From positions 1 through 64,000 of the forward strand of contig CANQHA010000008.1 in the NCBI GenBank assembly GCA_947623585.1: DNA of 64,000 nucleotides, given 5' to 3'. The notes under the pieces were generated by a model. That model was not told the DNA's origin. It worked only from the letters and a program-made list of their open reading frames with translations, and did not search any database. The DNA is from an uncultured Clostridia bacterium (GTDB taxonomy: Bacteria > Bacillota > Clostridia > Oscillospirales > Ruminococcaceae). The position numbers were made by a program, and so were the translations under genes. Below, in pieces: positions 18,850 through 27,861 of the stretch. Numbering within the stretch: position 1 is the stretch's first letter; every line of letters starts with the position of its first letter.

Positions 18850-20376
18850 TCACATCAGCGGAGAGAATACCTTTAAAACCGCCTGCAAAACTGCGTAAAG
18901 TCCGCCCTTTTTCTTTATCTCCTCAAGGGTTATCTCCTGAGATTTTGCGAGCGTCTCCGCAAAATCGCGCTCGACGTCTTTCACGCAGGAGGATTTATAG
19001 CACAAAACGCAGTTTTCAAAGTGAAGATACATACTTCTGAAATCAAGGTTCGCCGTACCGACTATCGCCGCTTTTCCGTCCATAATGACGCTTTTTGCGT
19101 GAATGAACCCGGGGGTGTACTCATAGATTTTTACGCCGCTCGTCAGAAGCGCGCGATAGTTTGAGCGGGTGACCGCCATGATGATTTTTTTGTCGGGAAT
19201 GTGCGGGGTGATTATTCTCACGTCTACTCCGCTGCGGGCGGCATGGCAGAGCGCGGTGGTCATCTCGTTGTCGAGAATGAGGTAAGGCGTCGTGACATAG
19301 AAGTGGTCGGTCGCGCTGTTCGCAAGGCCCATATAGCAGAGCTCGCAGGTCAGGTCGTCGGTCGAGGGGCCGTCGGCAAAGGGCTGAATGAAGCCGTCGC
19401 TTTCGCAGATAAGGGTGCTCGCATATTCTTTATAGTCTATTTTCGTCTCCCCGCGTGAGAAGTGCCAGAGCTGCAAAAATATCTCGGTCAGCTTGGTAAC
19501 GGCCTGTCCTTTAAGCATGATGCCGGTATCCTTCCAATGCCCGAAGCGCTCGACCTCGTTGATATATTCGTCGGCGAGGTTTATTCCGCCGGTGAAGCCG
19601 ACGTTTCCGTCAACGACGAGTATCTTTCTGTGGTCGCGATAGTTTAAAAAAGCGTCGAGCGAGGGCTTCATTCGGTTGAACACCGAGACTCTTATCCCCA
19701 TCGCTTCAAGTTTTTTATCAAACTTTTTCGGCAGCTTGTTTATGGTGCCGATGTCGTCGTACATTATTCTTACCTCGACGCCCTCGGCGACCTTTCTTTT
19801 GAGGATATCAAGAATGCTGCCGAGCATTTTGCCCTCTTCTATGATGAAATATTCGAGAAAAACGAAGCGCTGAGCCTTTTCAATCTCGCGGAGCACCGCC
19901 GCGTAAAATTCCTCGCCCGAGGAAAAATAGACCGCCTCGGTGTTGCGATAGACCGGCGAATAAGCGGTTTTTTCGATATATCTGAGCTGCTTTGCAAGCT
20001 GAGGGTTCTCCGCCTCGATCTCCGAGATAGGATCGTCGGGGTTAGGCAGGGTGTTGCGCATCAGCGTGCGGTAATTTTTAAAGCGCTTTGCGATCCGGCG
20101 GGTCTGCTTTGACTTCGCAAAGAGGATATAAAGAGGCGCTCCGAAAACCGGCACCGCCATAACGAGCACCACCCACGGCAGCTTATACGAGGGATTCATG
20201 TTCTGATTGGCTATATCAAGCACGATGAGCGCCGCCATCGCCATTGAGATTATATAGTATACCGAGAATTTGTTCGCGAGAAATCCCACGAAAACGATAA
20301 GCACTATAACCTGAAAAAGCATAAGAAGCGCGGTGATAAACATTCTGCTTTGCAAAAATTTCAGCGCTTTTTTCAT
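18850..20376 (-). CDS. cls: Cardiolipin synthase (phospholipase D family)
   Basis: 508 aa. Two N-terminal membrane helices (about 12-60, PLDNc-type), then two HKD motifs: YRDHRKILVVDG and FIHAKSVIMDG. It joins two phosphatidylglycerol molecules to cardiolipin and glycerol at the membrane. Full length. GTGAGGG precedes the ATG. It is a single-gene unit facing the GH51 promoter region. Confidence 0.95.
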   Translation of the reverse strand: MKKALKFLQSRMFITALLMLFQVIVLIVFVGFLANKFSVYYIISMAMAALIVLDIANQNMNPSYKLPWVVLVMAVPVFGAPLYILFAKSKQTRRIAKRFKNYRTLMRNTLPNPDDPISEIEAENPQLAKQLRYIEKTAYSPVYRNTEAVYFSSGEEFYAAVLREIEKAQRFVFLEYFIIEEGKMLGSILDILKRKVAEGVEVRIMYDDIGTINKLPKKFDKKLEAMGIRVSVFNRMKPSLDAFLNYRDHRKILVVDGNVGFTGGINLADEYINEVERFGHWKDTGIMLKGQAVTKLTEIFLQLWHFSRGETKIDYKEYASTLICESDGFIQPFADGPSTDDLTCELCYMGLANSATDHFYVTTPYLILDNEMTTALCHAARSGVDVRIITPHIPDKKIIMAVTRSNYRALLTSGVKIYEYTPGFIHAKSVIMDGKAAIVGTANLDFRSMYLHFENCVLCYKSSCVKDVERDFAETLAKSQEITLEEIKKKGGLYAVLQAVLKVFSPLM

Positions 20377-20408
20377 GTTTTGCCCTCACTTTCAAAAGCT
20401 GTGCTTCC

Positions 20409-20437
20409 ATTATACACCTTTTGTCAAGGAAAGTAAA
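20409..20437 (-). promoter_or_regulatory. Promoter of cls
   Basis: Minus strand: TTTACT (20437-20432), 17-nt spacer, TATAAT (20414-20409). A TTGACA lies inside the spacer but only 7 nt from the -10, so it cannot pair with it. Confidence 0.6.
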
Positions 20438-20454
20438 GATGGGAAATTTGAGAT

Positions 20455-20515
20455 GCGTCCGAAGCGGACGTGTCAAGAAAGCAGAGGGCAGAGGACAGAT
20501 TGGCAGAATTTCAAG
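20455..20515 (-). repeat. 7-bp-periodic pyrimidine array H5 (minus strand)
   Basis: Read on the minus strand: TTCTGCC, AATCTGT, CCTCTGC, CCTCTGC, TTTCTTG, then hairpin GTCCGCTTCGGAC and the cls promoter. Same architecture as arrays H1-H4, oriented toward cls. Confidence 0.5.
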
Positions 20516-20599
20516 GTGTCGCCTGCGGCGACGGTTTCAAACGGTGAGGATAGTGCGGAAAGGTAAGATATAAGTGAGGGGTGGGCGACGTTCGGCGGG

Positions 20600-20928
20600 A
20601 AAAAGGTATTCATCTTCCCCGCTTCCGCGGGTAAGAAGAATGCTATCGTCTATCACCCCACCCCCGTTCGCTATCTTCCTGAACGCTCCATGCGCACAAA
20701 AGCCCCGCAGGAGCTTTTGTGCCACAGACGCGGGGTTTTGCCCAAGAGGACGAGCCGCCGATTCGGCATGGCGGCGAATGTCCGATTGGTAACAAAACCA
20801 GCTTCTGTTGCCCTCGAGGGGCGGGGGCTTTGCATTTGTCCCTCCCCGACAAACGTACTGCGGGGGTGGGGTGTCTCAAAATAGTATTCAATCATTACCT
20901 CGTGAGAGGGAACGATTGAATACCTTTT
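20600..20928. repeat. Dispersed element R2 (complete, carrying a Q element)
   Basis: Left arm AAAAAGGTATTC, hairpin ending GAATGCTATCGTCTATCACC. Right arm GGGGGTGGGGTG, then ATAGTATTCAATC and GATTGAATACCTTTT. The right hairpin differs in sequence from R1 but still pairs. The centre keeps GAGGGGCGGGGGC; a Q element (20724-20808) sits within it. No gene lies between 20377 and 21153. Confidence 0.78.
20724..20808 (+). repeat. Dispersed hairpin element Q, copy A
   Basis: Arms ACAGACGCGGGGTTTTG and CAAAACCAGCTTCTGT pair imperfectly. The interior includes CCCAAGAGGACGAGC and GTCCGATTGG, shared with copy C. Confidence 0.7.
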
Positions 20929-21029
20929 AACAGCTCGGTTCGTCGTCCGCAGAAAGTATGTATAATGCGGCAAGCCGGCAACGATGAATACCTTTTTCCC
21001 AGCGAACATCGGGCGCTTTTCACACCCTC

Positions 21030-21085
21030 ATCTTTCTTCGCCTATTCTATCCTCTATCTTCTATCTTCTATCCTCTATTCCCTAA
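21030..21085 (+). repeat. 7-bp-periodic pyrimidine array H3
   Basis: Steps of CTATCCT, CTATCTT, CTATCTT, CTATCCT, CTATTCC running into the promoter of the esterase gene. Confidence 0.6.
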
Positions 21086-21092
21086 ATCCCCC

Positions 21093-21121
21093 TTGATTTT
21101 CCCCTCGAAATGCATTATAAT
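21093..21121 (+). promoter_or_regulatory. Promoter of the CE1-type esterase
   Basis: TTGATT, 17-nt spacer, TATAAT, 33 nt before the ATG. Confidence 0.8.
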
Positions 21122-21153
21122 ATTCTCACCCCAAACAGAAAGGAACGTTATTT

Positions 21154-22002
21154 ATGAAGTTTATCAACGAAATGCCGGCCGAGATGCTCAAAGAGCCGAC
21201 GAAAAAGGGCGAGGTAGTGCGCCTGAACTATCGCACCGAGACCTATGACAGCGACGGCTCGAAGCCCCTTGAAAAGGGCGCTTGGGTCTATCTGCCGAGC
21301 GGCTACGACCCTAAAAAGCAGTATAATATCCTCTATCTTCTGCACGGCGGCGGGGTAAGCGAGGACTGGTGGTTCAAAATGTTCCCCGATACCGTGACTA
21401 TCCTTGACAACATGATAGAAAAGGGCGTCTGCGAGCCGCTTATCATCGTCACACCGACATATTATCGCGGAGACGAGACCGACCGCAACGCCGACTATGT
21501 GACCGAGAACTTCTGCAAAGAGCTTCGCCGCGACCTTATCCCCGCGGCCGAGAAAGCGTACTCGACCTTTGCCGGCGGAGACGTCAGCGAGGAAAATCTC
21601 ATAAAGACCCGCTCGCACAGGGCTTTCGCGGGGCTGTCGCTTGGTTCGATGACCACCTATCGCGCGGCGTTTTATAACAACTTTGACCTCTTTGCCTACT
21701 ACGGACCGTTCTCGGGCTGCTGCGGACCTTTCGGCGACCATGAAAAAGAGGTCTCGAGGATAATCGAGACCCTCGAAAACGGAAAGAAAAAGGGCCTCGG
21801 GCTTGGCTATATGCTTTGCTGCAACGGAGACAAGGACATCGCCTATGCCGAGCACATCGACATCATGGGCAAGGTGCTCGAGCGCTGCGACTATCTCAAA
21901 AAGGGCGAAAACTACGATATGTTCGTTATCCCCGGCGGAGTGCACGACATGAAAGCGTGGCAGCTCCACCTCTATCACGCGCTTCAGGTTTTCTTCAAGT
22001 GA
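21154..22002 (+). CDS. CE1-type esterase (feruloyl/acetyl-xylan esterase-like)
   Basis: 282 aa alpha/beta hydrolase of the esterase D / carbohydrate esterase 1 type. Nucleophile Ser162 in AGLSLGSMT, likely Asp226 in CNGDKD and His264 in PGGVHDM; LLHGGG forms the oxyanion region. No signal peptide, so cytoplasmic. Together with the xylanase, arabinofuranosidases and GH3 enzymes, removal of feruloyl or acetyl groups from xylo-oligosaccharides is the most economical role, but the substrate is not proven; a siderophore or glutathione-type esterase is possible. Confidence 0.8.
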   Translation: MKFINEMPAEMLKEPTKKGEVVRLNYRTETYDSDGSKPLEKGAWVYLPSGYDPKKQYNILYLLHGGGVSEDWWFKMFPDTVTILDNMIEKGVCEPLIIVTPTYYRGDETDRNADYVTENFCKELRRDLIPAAEKAYSTFAGGDVSEENLIKTRSHRAFAGLSLGSMTTYRAAFYNNFDLFAYYGPFSGCCGPFGDHEKEVSRIIETLENGKKKGLGLGYMLCCNGDKDIAYAEHIDIMGKVLERCDYLKKGENYDMFVIPGGVHDMKAWQLHLYHALQVFFK

Positions 22003-22026
22003 GCGAGCTGAAAAAATAAAATCTTC

Positions 22027-22057
22027 AAAAAGCAGACTTTTTAAGGTCTGCTTTTTT
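22027..22057 (+). terminator. Terminator after the esterase gene
   Basis: Stem AAAAAGCAGAC / GTCTGCTTTTT followed by T residues. Confidence 0.88.
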
Positions 22058-22152
22058 GGGGAGCACCGTCCGCGCAGAGTGTTTTTCGCCGTCCGATAGC
22101 TCCCTTAAAAGTTACAGCCGGGTTACAATTCGATTAAGATTTTAAGTTGGGG

Positions 22153-22181
22153 TTGACATTTGCACGAAAGCGGGATAAAAT
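22153..22181 (+). promoter_or_regulatory. Promoter of the PASTA pseudokinase gene
   Basis: TTGACA, 17-nt spacer, TAAAAT. Confidence 0.8.
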
Positions 22182-22242
22182 ATATCTTGATTTTTTATGA
22201 ATTGAAGCAGACGCTTTTCAATATGAAAGGATTGAACACCGC

Positions 22243-24015
22243 ATGAGCGAACATAAAACTCTTTGCATGGGCTGCATGGAGCCGATCGACGAGGTCGGCG
22301 TCTGCCCCTTTTGCGGATATGACGACGGCGCTCAGAACCCTCCGAGCTATCTTCCGACAAAGACGGTTTTAGACGGAAAATACATCGTCGGAAAGCTGAT
22401 CTCCGCAAACGGCGAGTCGGCGCTTTATATGGGATTCGACCGCGCCGGAGAAGAAAAGGTATTCATTCGCGAATATATGCCCGACGCGCTTTGTATGCGC
22501 GACCGCAACTCACCCGAAATAACTGTCAATCCCGGGGCGGTGGTGCAGTACAAAAACTATATGTCAGAGTTCATCGAGCTGAACAAGGCGGTAATGCGGC
22601 TTCGCACGATGCAGCACATCGTCGCGCCGACGGATATGTTCTCGCAGAACAACACCGCCTATGTGATAATGCCCTATGCCGGCTCGGAGACGTTAAAGCA
22701 GTATCTTGCCGACAATGCCGGCGAGCTGACATGGGAGCAGGTCAAAAAGCTGTTTCCGCCGCTTCTCACAACGCTTGCCTGCATACATAACGCGGGCATT
22801 CTTCACCGCGGCATAAGCCTTGAAAACATTCTTGTGACCGACAGGGGAGAGCTTTTGCTCACCGGCTTTTCGATATCCGCGATAAGGACCGTCAACACCG
22901 ACCTTGCGCCCGAGCTTTATACCGGTTATTCCGCTCCCGAGCAGTACGCTTCGTCCGAGTGGATAGGCACATGGACCGACGTTTACGCCGTCGCGGCTGT
23001 GATGTATCGGCTGCTTACCGGCTGTATGCCCACCGAACCCATGGCGCGCGTCGGAAACGACGATCTTCTTGAGCCCGCAAAGATAAATCAGAACGTCCCT
23101 GCGAACGTCTCCAAGGTAATAATGCAGGCGATGCGCTTAAACTGCAACCAGAGGATACAGACCGTCACCGATTTTGTTACAAAGCTGTTCGAGCAGCCGA
23201 GCTATATGCAGAAGCTGCCTAACGGCGCCACCCAGACGATTCCGATAAACGTTCCGAGGCGGCGGACCTCTCAGCAAAAAAACGCCAAGAAAAACAAGAC
23301 CTCGGTGATAGCGAACATCTTCATGATAATCGGCGCGTCGGTGCTTATCGGAATAGTGATAGCGGCGTTTGCGCTTTTGGCAAGAATGCTTATTCCCGGG
23401 CAGCCCGATTCTCCGGTGACTTCGGGCACCGGCTCGTCGGCAAATTCCTTCGTTCAGACCACCCCAACCTCGGAAAACCCACCCGCAACGCTTCCGCCTC
23501 AGAGCCAGACGCTTCCGTCCTCCTCCGAGACCGCGGCCTCAAAGCCTCAGGGCAGTATGTTCGTAATGCCAAAGCTGGTCGGTCAGCGATATGATTCCGT
23601 CGCCGAAAGCTCGACATGGAAAGAGCGCCTTGAATTCGAGGTGACATACGATTATTCCGACGATTACGAGAGCGGCATAATCTATGAGCAGGATATCGAA
23701 GAGGGCACCACGCTTTACCCGGTCCAGAAGGTCAAACTCTCGGTCAGCAAGGGGCTTAAGATAGTCGAGATACCCGACTTTATGAACGAACTCGGCTTCA
23801 GAATGACAAAGGAAGAATACATCGCCATTCTCGACGGACTTAACATAAAATACGAGTGCAGAAACGTTGAGACCCCGACCGAGCAGAGCGGGCTCGTCAT
23901 GGGCGTTTACTGCCGAGAGACCGGAGGAGAGGTCGGAGGCGAGATAAACGTCGCCGAGGGAAACACTCTTTATGTCGATATTTCGGTCTTCAATCCGACC
24001 GGTCTTGCCGGATAA
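22243..24015 (+). CDS. PASTA-domain Ser/Thr kinase-like membrane protein, probable pseudokinase
   Basis: 590 aa. Zinc-ribbon start (Cys8, 11, 21, 24), kinase fold (about 45-315), one membrane helix (about 354-383), Ser/Thr/Pro-rich linker, and two PASTA-like repeats (about 420-480 and 481-585) outside. The kinase core keeps APE (231-233) and the Asn195 after the catalytic loop. It has Arg76 for the ATP lysine (VFIREYMP), HRG (188-190) for HRD and GFS (208-210) for DFG, so three key residues are lost. It probably senses cell-wall fragments without phosphorylating, or is regulatory. Monocistronic. Confidence 0.88.
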   Translation: MSEHKTLCMGCMEPIDEVGVCPFCGYDDGAQNPPSYLPTKTVLDGKYIVGKLISANGESALYMGFDRAGEEKVFIREYMPDALCMRDRNSPEITVNPGAVVQYKNYMSEFIELNKAVMRLRTMQHIVAPTDMFSQNNTAYVIMPYAGSETLKQYLADNAGELTWEQVKKLFPPLLTTLACIHNAGILHRGISLENILVTDRGELLLTGFSISAIRTVNTDLAPELYTGYSAPEQYASSEWIGTWTDVYAVAAVMYRLLTGCMPTEPMARVGNDDLLEPAKINQNVPANVSKVIMQAMRLNCNQRIQTVTDFVTKLFEQPSYMQKLPNGATQTIPINVPRRRTSQQKNAKKNKTSVIANIFMIIGASVLIGIVIAAFALLARMLIPGQPDSPVTSGTGSSANSFVQTTPTSENPPATLPPQSQTLPSSSETAASKPQGSMFVMPKLVGQRYDSVAESSTWKERLEFEVTYDYSDDYESGIIYEQDIEEGTTLYPVQKVKLSVSKGLKIVEIPDFMNELGFRMTKEEYIAILDGLNIKYECRNVETPTEQSGLVMGVYCRETGGEVGGEINVAEGNTLYVDISVFNPTGLAG

Positions 24016-24042
24016 TGCGGAATAATGCACAGAAACTTCACA

Positions 24043-24075
24043 AAAGACGCGTCGATTTTCGGCGCGTCTTTGTTG
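24043..24075 (+). terminator. Hairpin after the pseudokinase gene
   Basis: Stem AAAGACGCG / CGCGTCTTT with an 11-nt loop; the T tract is short, so termination may be partial. Confidence 0.6.
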
Positions 24076-24085
24076 CAGATTATTA

Positions 24086-24114
24086 TTGACTTTGAGATTT
24101 TACTGTGATATCCT
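24086..24114 (+). promoter_or_regulatory. Promoter of pfkA
   Basis: TTGACT, 17-nt spacer, TATCCT. Confidence 0.75.
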
Positions 24115-24196
24115 AAATATAACTGCGGGGCAATCCGATTGCTTCCGAAGAAGAAAATTTTTCCGCAAACTTTAGTTGATGTTGGAGGAATAACTT

Positions 24197-25171
24197 ATGG
24201 CAATGACAATAGGCATTTTGACCAGCGGCGGAGACGCCCCGGGAATGAACGCTGCTATACGCGCCGTAACGAGAGCCGCGATAGCAAAGGGCTATAAGGT
24301 AATAGGCATAAGACGTGGCTATCAGGGACTTATCGACGGCAATATGTTCGAGCTCGGCGCGCGCGACGTCTCGGATATTTTGCACCGCGGCGGAACGATG
24401 CTTTACACCGCCCGAAGCAAGGAATTCACCACTACTGCGGGCCTTGAAAAGGCAAAGCGGAATCTTGACAACGCCGGTATCGACTCCTTGGTCGTCATCG
24501 GAGGAGACGGCACCTATCGCGGAGCGCTCGACCTTTCTCATCTCGGAGTAAAGTGCATCGGGCTTCCCGGAACCATCGACAACGACATCGTCTGCACCGA
24601 ATACACCATCGGCTTCGACACCGCTCAGAACACCGCGCTTGAGATGCTTGACAAGCTCAAGGACACCGAGATGTCTCACAACCGCTGCTCGGTCGTTGAG
24701 GTAATGGGAAGAAACGCGGGCCACATCGGCGTAAACGTAGCGGCCGCCACCGGAGCCATCGACTGCCTGACCGTTGAGGTGCCTTACGATCTCGACGATA
24801 TCTGCCGAAAGATAATCGAGCAGAAAGAAGCCGGCAAAACTCACTTCGAGCTTATCGTCTGCGAGGGCGTCGTTCACGACGATTTCACCTCCGACTACAT
24901 CGCGAAATATATCGAGCAAAAGACCGGAGTAACCTCCCGCGCGACCGTTTTGGGTCATGTTCAGCGCGGCGGAGCGCCGACCTGCTATGACAGAGTTATG
25001 GCGCTGAAAATGGGCTATTACGCCGTCGAGCTTCTTGCGAACGGCTATAAAAACCGCATAGTCGCCGTTAAGAACAACAAGCTGGTCGATTACGACATCG
25101 ACGAGGCGCTCAGAATGCAGAAGGGCTATGACGAAAAGCTCCATTCGGTTTTGAGAGTGCTGTCTATCTGA
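24197..25171 (+). CDS. pfkA: ATP-dependent 6-phosphofructokinase
   Basis: 324 aa, size of bacterial PfkA. TSGGDAPGMNA at the N terminus, GGDGT at 102-106 (Gly rather than Asp at the position that separates ATP- from PPi-dependent enzymes) and catalytic Asp128 in PGTIDND. Phosphorylates fructose 6-phosphate, committing carbon to glycolysis. GGAGG precedes the ATG. It stands alone, about 5.5 kb from the pgk-tpiA-gpmI cluster. Confidence 0.96.
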   Translation: MAMTIGILTSGGDAPGMNAAIRAVTRAAIAKGYKVIGIRRGYQGLIDGNMFELGARDVSDILHRGGTMLYTARSKEFTTTAGLEKAKRNLDNAGIDSLVVIGGDGTYRGALDLSHLGVKCIGLPGTIDNDIVCTEYTIGFDTAQNTALEMLDKLKDTEMSHNRCSVVEVMGRNAGHIGVNVAAATGAIDCLTVEVPYDLDDICRKIIEQKEAGKTHFELIVCEGVVHDDFTSDYIAKYIEQKTGVTSRATVLGHVQRGGAPTCYDRVMALKMGYYAVELLANGYKNRIVAVKNNKLVDYDIDEALRMQKGYDEKLHSVLRVLSI

Positions 25172-25193
25172 TAATTCATCAATTTCAAGTCAC

Positions 25194-25302
25194 TAAGAGT
25201 AGAGCTACGAGCGTGAAACAGTGTCGGGCAGACGGGGAGTTGCTGCCCGAACAAAACGCCGCAAAATCGCGGCTGCGGTTCGTATCTCGCATCCCGCTTA
25301 AC
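25194..25302 (+). ncRNA. Tetrahydrofolate riboswitch candidate
   Basis: AAGAGTAG (25195-25202) at the 5' end and GCATCCCGCTT (25289-25299) at the 3' end match the conserved termini of the THF aptamer, and AAG pairs with CTT. AGCTACGA can pair with TTCGTATCT as the next helix. The downstream gene is a folate-type ECF S component, a known target class. Judged by eye; a covariance search would settle it. Confidence 0.68.
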
Positions 25303-25375
25303 GTGCAAGAACCTATCGCCTTTTGCGGCGCCTTCCGAGCATATTAAGCAGTATGTATCAAAAGGAGGAATTGCC

Positions 25376-26188
25376 GTGAAAGGCTTTTTCAATCTCTTCA
25401 AGCGTTCCGCGCTTGAGCTTAAAAGCATACGCTGCCTGTCGGTGACGGCCCTGCTCATCGCGCTCGACCTCGCCATCAAGCTGACCACCACCGTTGACGG
25501 AAGCGATTCGCTTCACATTTCGTTCGCGTTCGTCGCGCTGGCGTCGGTCTCAATGCTTTACGGCCCGACCGTCGGCTTTATCGCCGGCATGATAACCGAC
25601 CTTCTCGGCTTTGTGATACGCCCGAGCGGAGCTTTCGACATTCGCTTCACCCTGATAGAAGCCCTCGGCGCGATGATTTACGGCATATTCCTGTATAATA
25701 TGCAAAACGACCGCTGGATGATCCCGAGAATAATCGCCGCAAAGACCTCGGTGGTGATAATCTGCAACCTCTGGCTGACGACTTGGGCAGTCGCCTCGCT
25801 GGCCGGAAAAGGCTTTTTGGCGATGTTCCCCGCAAGGGCGATAAAAAACATAATTCAGCTTCCGATAGACATTGTGCTGCTTTCGCTGCTTCTGCCGGTG
25901 ATACTCAAAATATGGCAGCTCAACCCCGCGCACAAAAGGGTCATCGACGAAAATCTTCTGTTTTGCGACGGAAGCGTCGGCAAGGCGATGATAGCGATGA
26001 CGGTCATAATAATGATAATCGTCATCAGCCTCGGCTATGTCGCGCAGTATCTCAGCGACCAGATAAAAGACCTCAAGAGCACGGTGAAATCTCAGAGCGA
26101 GCAGATCGAAAAATTCGACGCCGAAATATCCGAGATATATTCTCAGCTCGGCTTAGAGCGCCCCGAGGTCTCGGAAGAAGCGGAATAA
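25376..26188 (+). CDS. ECF transporter S component, folate (FolT-like) family
   Basis: 270 aa. Six or so membrane helices in the first 190 residues, with the FolT-family N terminus (LKSIRCLSVTALLIALDLAI) and GFIAGMITDLLGF. A further helix (about 203-223) and a C-terminal coiled coil (about 225-262) extend it beyond a plain S component. It captures folate for a shared energising module, which is not encoded here. GTG start after AAGGAGG. The THF riboswitch candidate in the leader supports folate as substrate. The extra helix plus coiled coil is unusual. Confidence 0.82.
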   Translation: MKGFFNLFKRSALELKSIRCLSVTALLIALDLAIKLTTTVDGSDSLHISFAFVALASVSMLYGPTVGFIAGMITDLLGFVIRPSGAFDIRFTLIEALGAMIYGIFLYNMQNDRWMIPRIIAAKTSVVIICNLWLTTWAVASLAGKGFLAMFPARAIKNIIQLPIDIVLLSLLLPVILKIWQLNPAHKRVIDENLLFCDGSVGKAMIAMTVIIMIIVISLGYVAQYLSDQIKDLKSTVKSQSEQIEKFDAEISEIYSQLGLERPEVSEEAE

Positions 26189-26201
26189 TTGTCAAAATGA
26201 C

Positions 26202-26230
26202 TTGAAAGCCGAAAAGAAATATGGTATAAT
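26202..26230 (+). promoter_or_regulatory. Promoter of the SpoIIM-like gene
   Basis: TTGAAA, 17-nt spacer, TATAAT. Confidence 0.78.
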
Positions 26231-26324
26231 TGCCGCAGAGGTTTTTTCCGAAGCGGCTTCTTTTTGCCCGCCGGCTTCTATCGCCTGTCCCGAGGGAATA
26301 TAATTAAGCGACGGAGGCGATATT

Positions 26325-26909
26325 ATGAACGCAGAGCAAAAGGGCGTAAGAGCCATGAATATCGACATTGCGCTTGCCGCGGCGACCGCTGCCGGCGTTA
26401 CCGGCGGAGTGATTTTAAGCCTCGGCGCGGACGAAAAAACGCTGATATCTTTAAGCGGCTCCGAAGCCAAGCTGTCTCTTGCCGCGGCGGGAGATTGGTT
26501 CGGCATCTTTTCTCATTCGGCGGCCGGAGCAGGGCTTATCCTCTTGGCGGCGTTTCTGTTGGGATTTTGCGCCGTCGCCCAGCCGTTTGAGATACTTCTT
26601 GCGTCGTTTCGGGGTCTCGGCCTCGGGGTATGCGTCCGCGGGATATATCTCGGAGAGGGGATATTCCGCTCGATGGCGCTGTTTTTGCCGTTTGCGACGG
26701 CTTCGACGGGCATATTGCTTTTGGGCATAAAAGAGGCGTTTCGGCTTTCGATGAGATATCTTTCGATCTCGGCCACCTCGGAGAACCGAATAGGGCTTCG
26801 TCGCGAGATAAAGGATTACGTTTTTAAGTTCATTGTCATGGCGGCGCTTATTTCGGCGTTCGCCGCGCTCGACGCTTTTATCGCATTGCTTTTGTGCCGG
26901 CTGACATGA
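26325..26909 (+). CDS. SpoIIM-like (stage II sporulation protein M family) membrane protein
   Basis: 194 aa with about five membrane helices. The segment LLGFCAVAQPFEILLASFRGLGLGVCVRGIYL resembles the conserved core of SpoIIM/DUF95 proteins, which in Bacillus help the DMP peptidoglycan machine during engulfment. Spacing of helices and length agree, but the match is by eye and partial. No other sporulation gene is nearby. GGAGG precedes the ATG. It is followed 21 nt later by the DUF624-like gene, probably one transcript. Confidence 0.55.
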   Translation: MNAEQKGVRAMNIDIALAAATAAGVTGGVILSLGADEKTLISLSGSEAKLSLAAAGDWFGIFSHSAAGAGLILLAAFLLGFCAVAQPFEILLASFRGLGLGVCVRGIYLGEGIFRSMALFLPFATASTGILLLGIKEAFRLSMRYLSISATSENRIGLRREIKDYVFKFIVMAALISAFAALDAFIALLLCRLT

Positions 26910-26930
26910 ACACGAAAGGACTGTTAAAAC

Positions 26931-27818
26931 ATGGGACTGTTTTCAAATTACGACAAGGTCGGCCCGGGCGTCTCAAAGGACCCCGACAAGAAGATAGCGC
27001 TGTTTCGCTATCTTGACATCGCCGTTTCTCATTTCTCAAAGCTGATAATTTTGAATTTCATCTTTCTGATAGCGCTGCTGCCCTTTGGCGGAATAATGTT
27101 TTTGGAGTATTTCGGGCTCGGAAACATAGTGTTTTACGTCGTCTTTGTTCTGATGGGAATAATAGTCGGCCCCGCGATATGCGGCTTCTCCAAGGTTTTA
27201 AGAAACATCTCCTGCCGAAGACCGGTCTTCATCTGGACCGATTACTGGCGCGCGTTCGCCTCAAACTTCAGGCAGGGCGCGATAATGGGCGTTATAGATA
27301 TGTTCGTGATAGTCGCGCTTTCCTTCGCTATACCTATGTATTACAACATGGCGCAGACAAGCGGCGTTTTCAACGTTCCGTTCGTCATTTGCCTTGTGAC
27401 GGCATTTATTTTCCTGATGATGCATTTTTACATCTATCTTCTGATCGTTTCGACGAATCTTTCTCTTTGGAACATTTTAAAAAACTCGCTGTTTTTGACC
27501 GCTATCGAGATAAAGACGAGCGTTATAAATCTTTTGGTAACGGTCGTCGTCGTAATAGCTTTTGCGCTTCTGTTTCCGTGGTCGGTCTTCACAATAGTCA
27601 TATTCCCGTCGTTTTTGGGGCTTTTGTATGCTTTTAACTGCTTCCCCGCGATAAGAAACCGCGTCATCAAGCCTTATTATGACGCAAGGGGAGAACGTAT
27701 GCCCGAGCTGAGCTATGTTCAGCCGAGCGAAGAAAACGAGGCTGTTTTTGTCGATACCCCCGAGACCGAGATACCGCAGGAGCCTCCGAAGAAAAAGAAA
27801 GCAAGAAAAATAAGGTGA
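26931..27818 (+). CDS. DUF624 (YesL-like) membrane protein
   Basis: 295 aa. Five to six membrane helices and the YesL-type pattern of RPVFIWTDYWRAFASNFRQGAIMG; charged tail with a lysine-rich end (KKKKARKIR). YesL-like genes often accompany sugar ABC transporters or glycan enzymes, but their function is unknown. None of those partners is adjacent here. It probably shares the SpoIIM-like gene's promoter. Confidence 0.72.
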   Translation: MGLFSNYDKVGPGVSKDPDKKIALFRYLDIAVSHFSKLIILNFIFLIALLPFGGIMFLEYFGLGNIVFYVVFVLMGIIVGPAICGFSKVLRNISCRRPVFIWTDYWRAFASNFRQGAIMGVIDMFVIVALSFAIPMYYNMAQTSGVFNVPFVICLVTAFIFLMMHFYIYLLIVSTNLSLWNILKNSLFLTAIEIKTSVINLLVTVVVVIAFALLFPWSVFTIVIFPSFLGLLYAFNCFPAIRNRVIKPYYDARGERMPELSYVQPSEENEAVFVDTPETEIPQEPPKKKKARKIR

Positions 27819-27861
27819 ATATGTAAGCCCGCCCCCGAAAGGCGGACTTTTGGCGTGCGGC

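Noticed and set aside
20424-20429. TTGACA as the -35 box of cls
   Set aside because: Only 7 nt separate it from TATAAT; TTTACT gives the proper 17-nt spacing.
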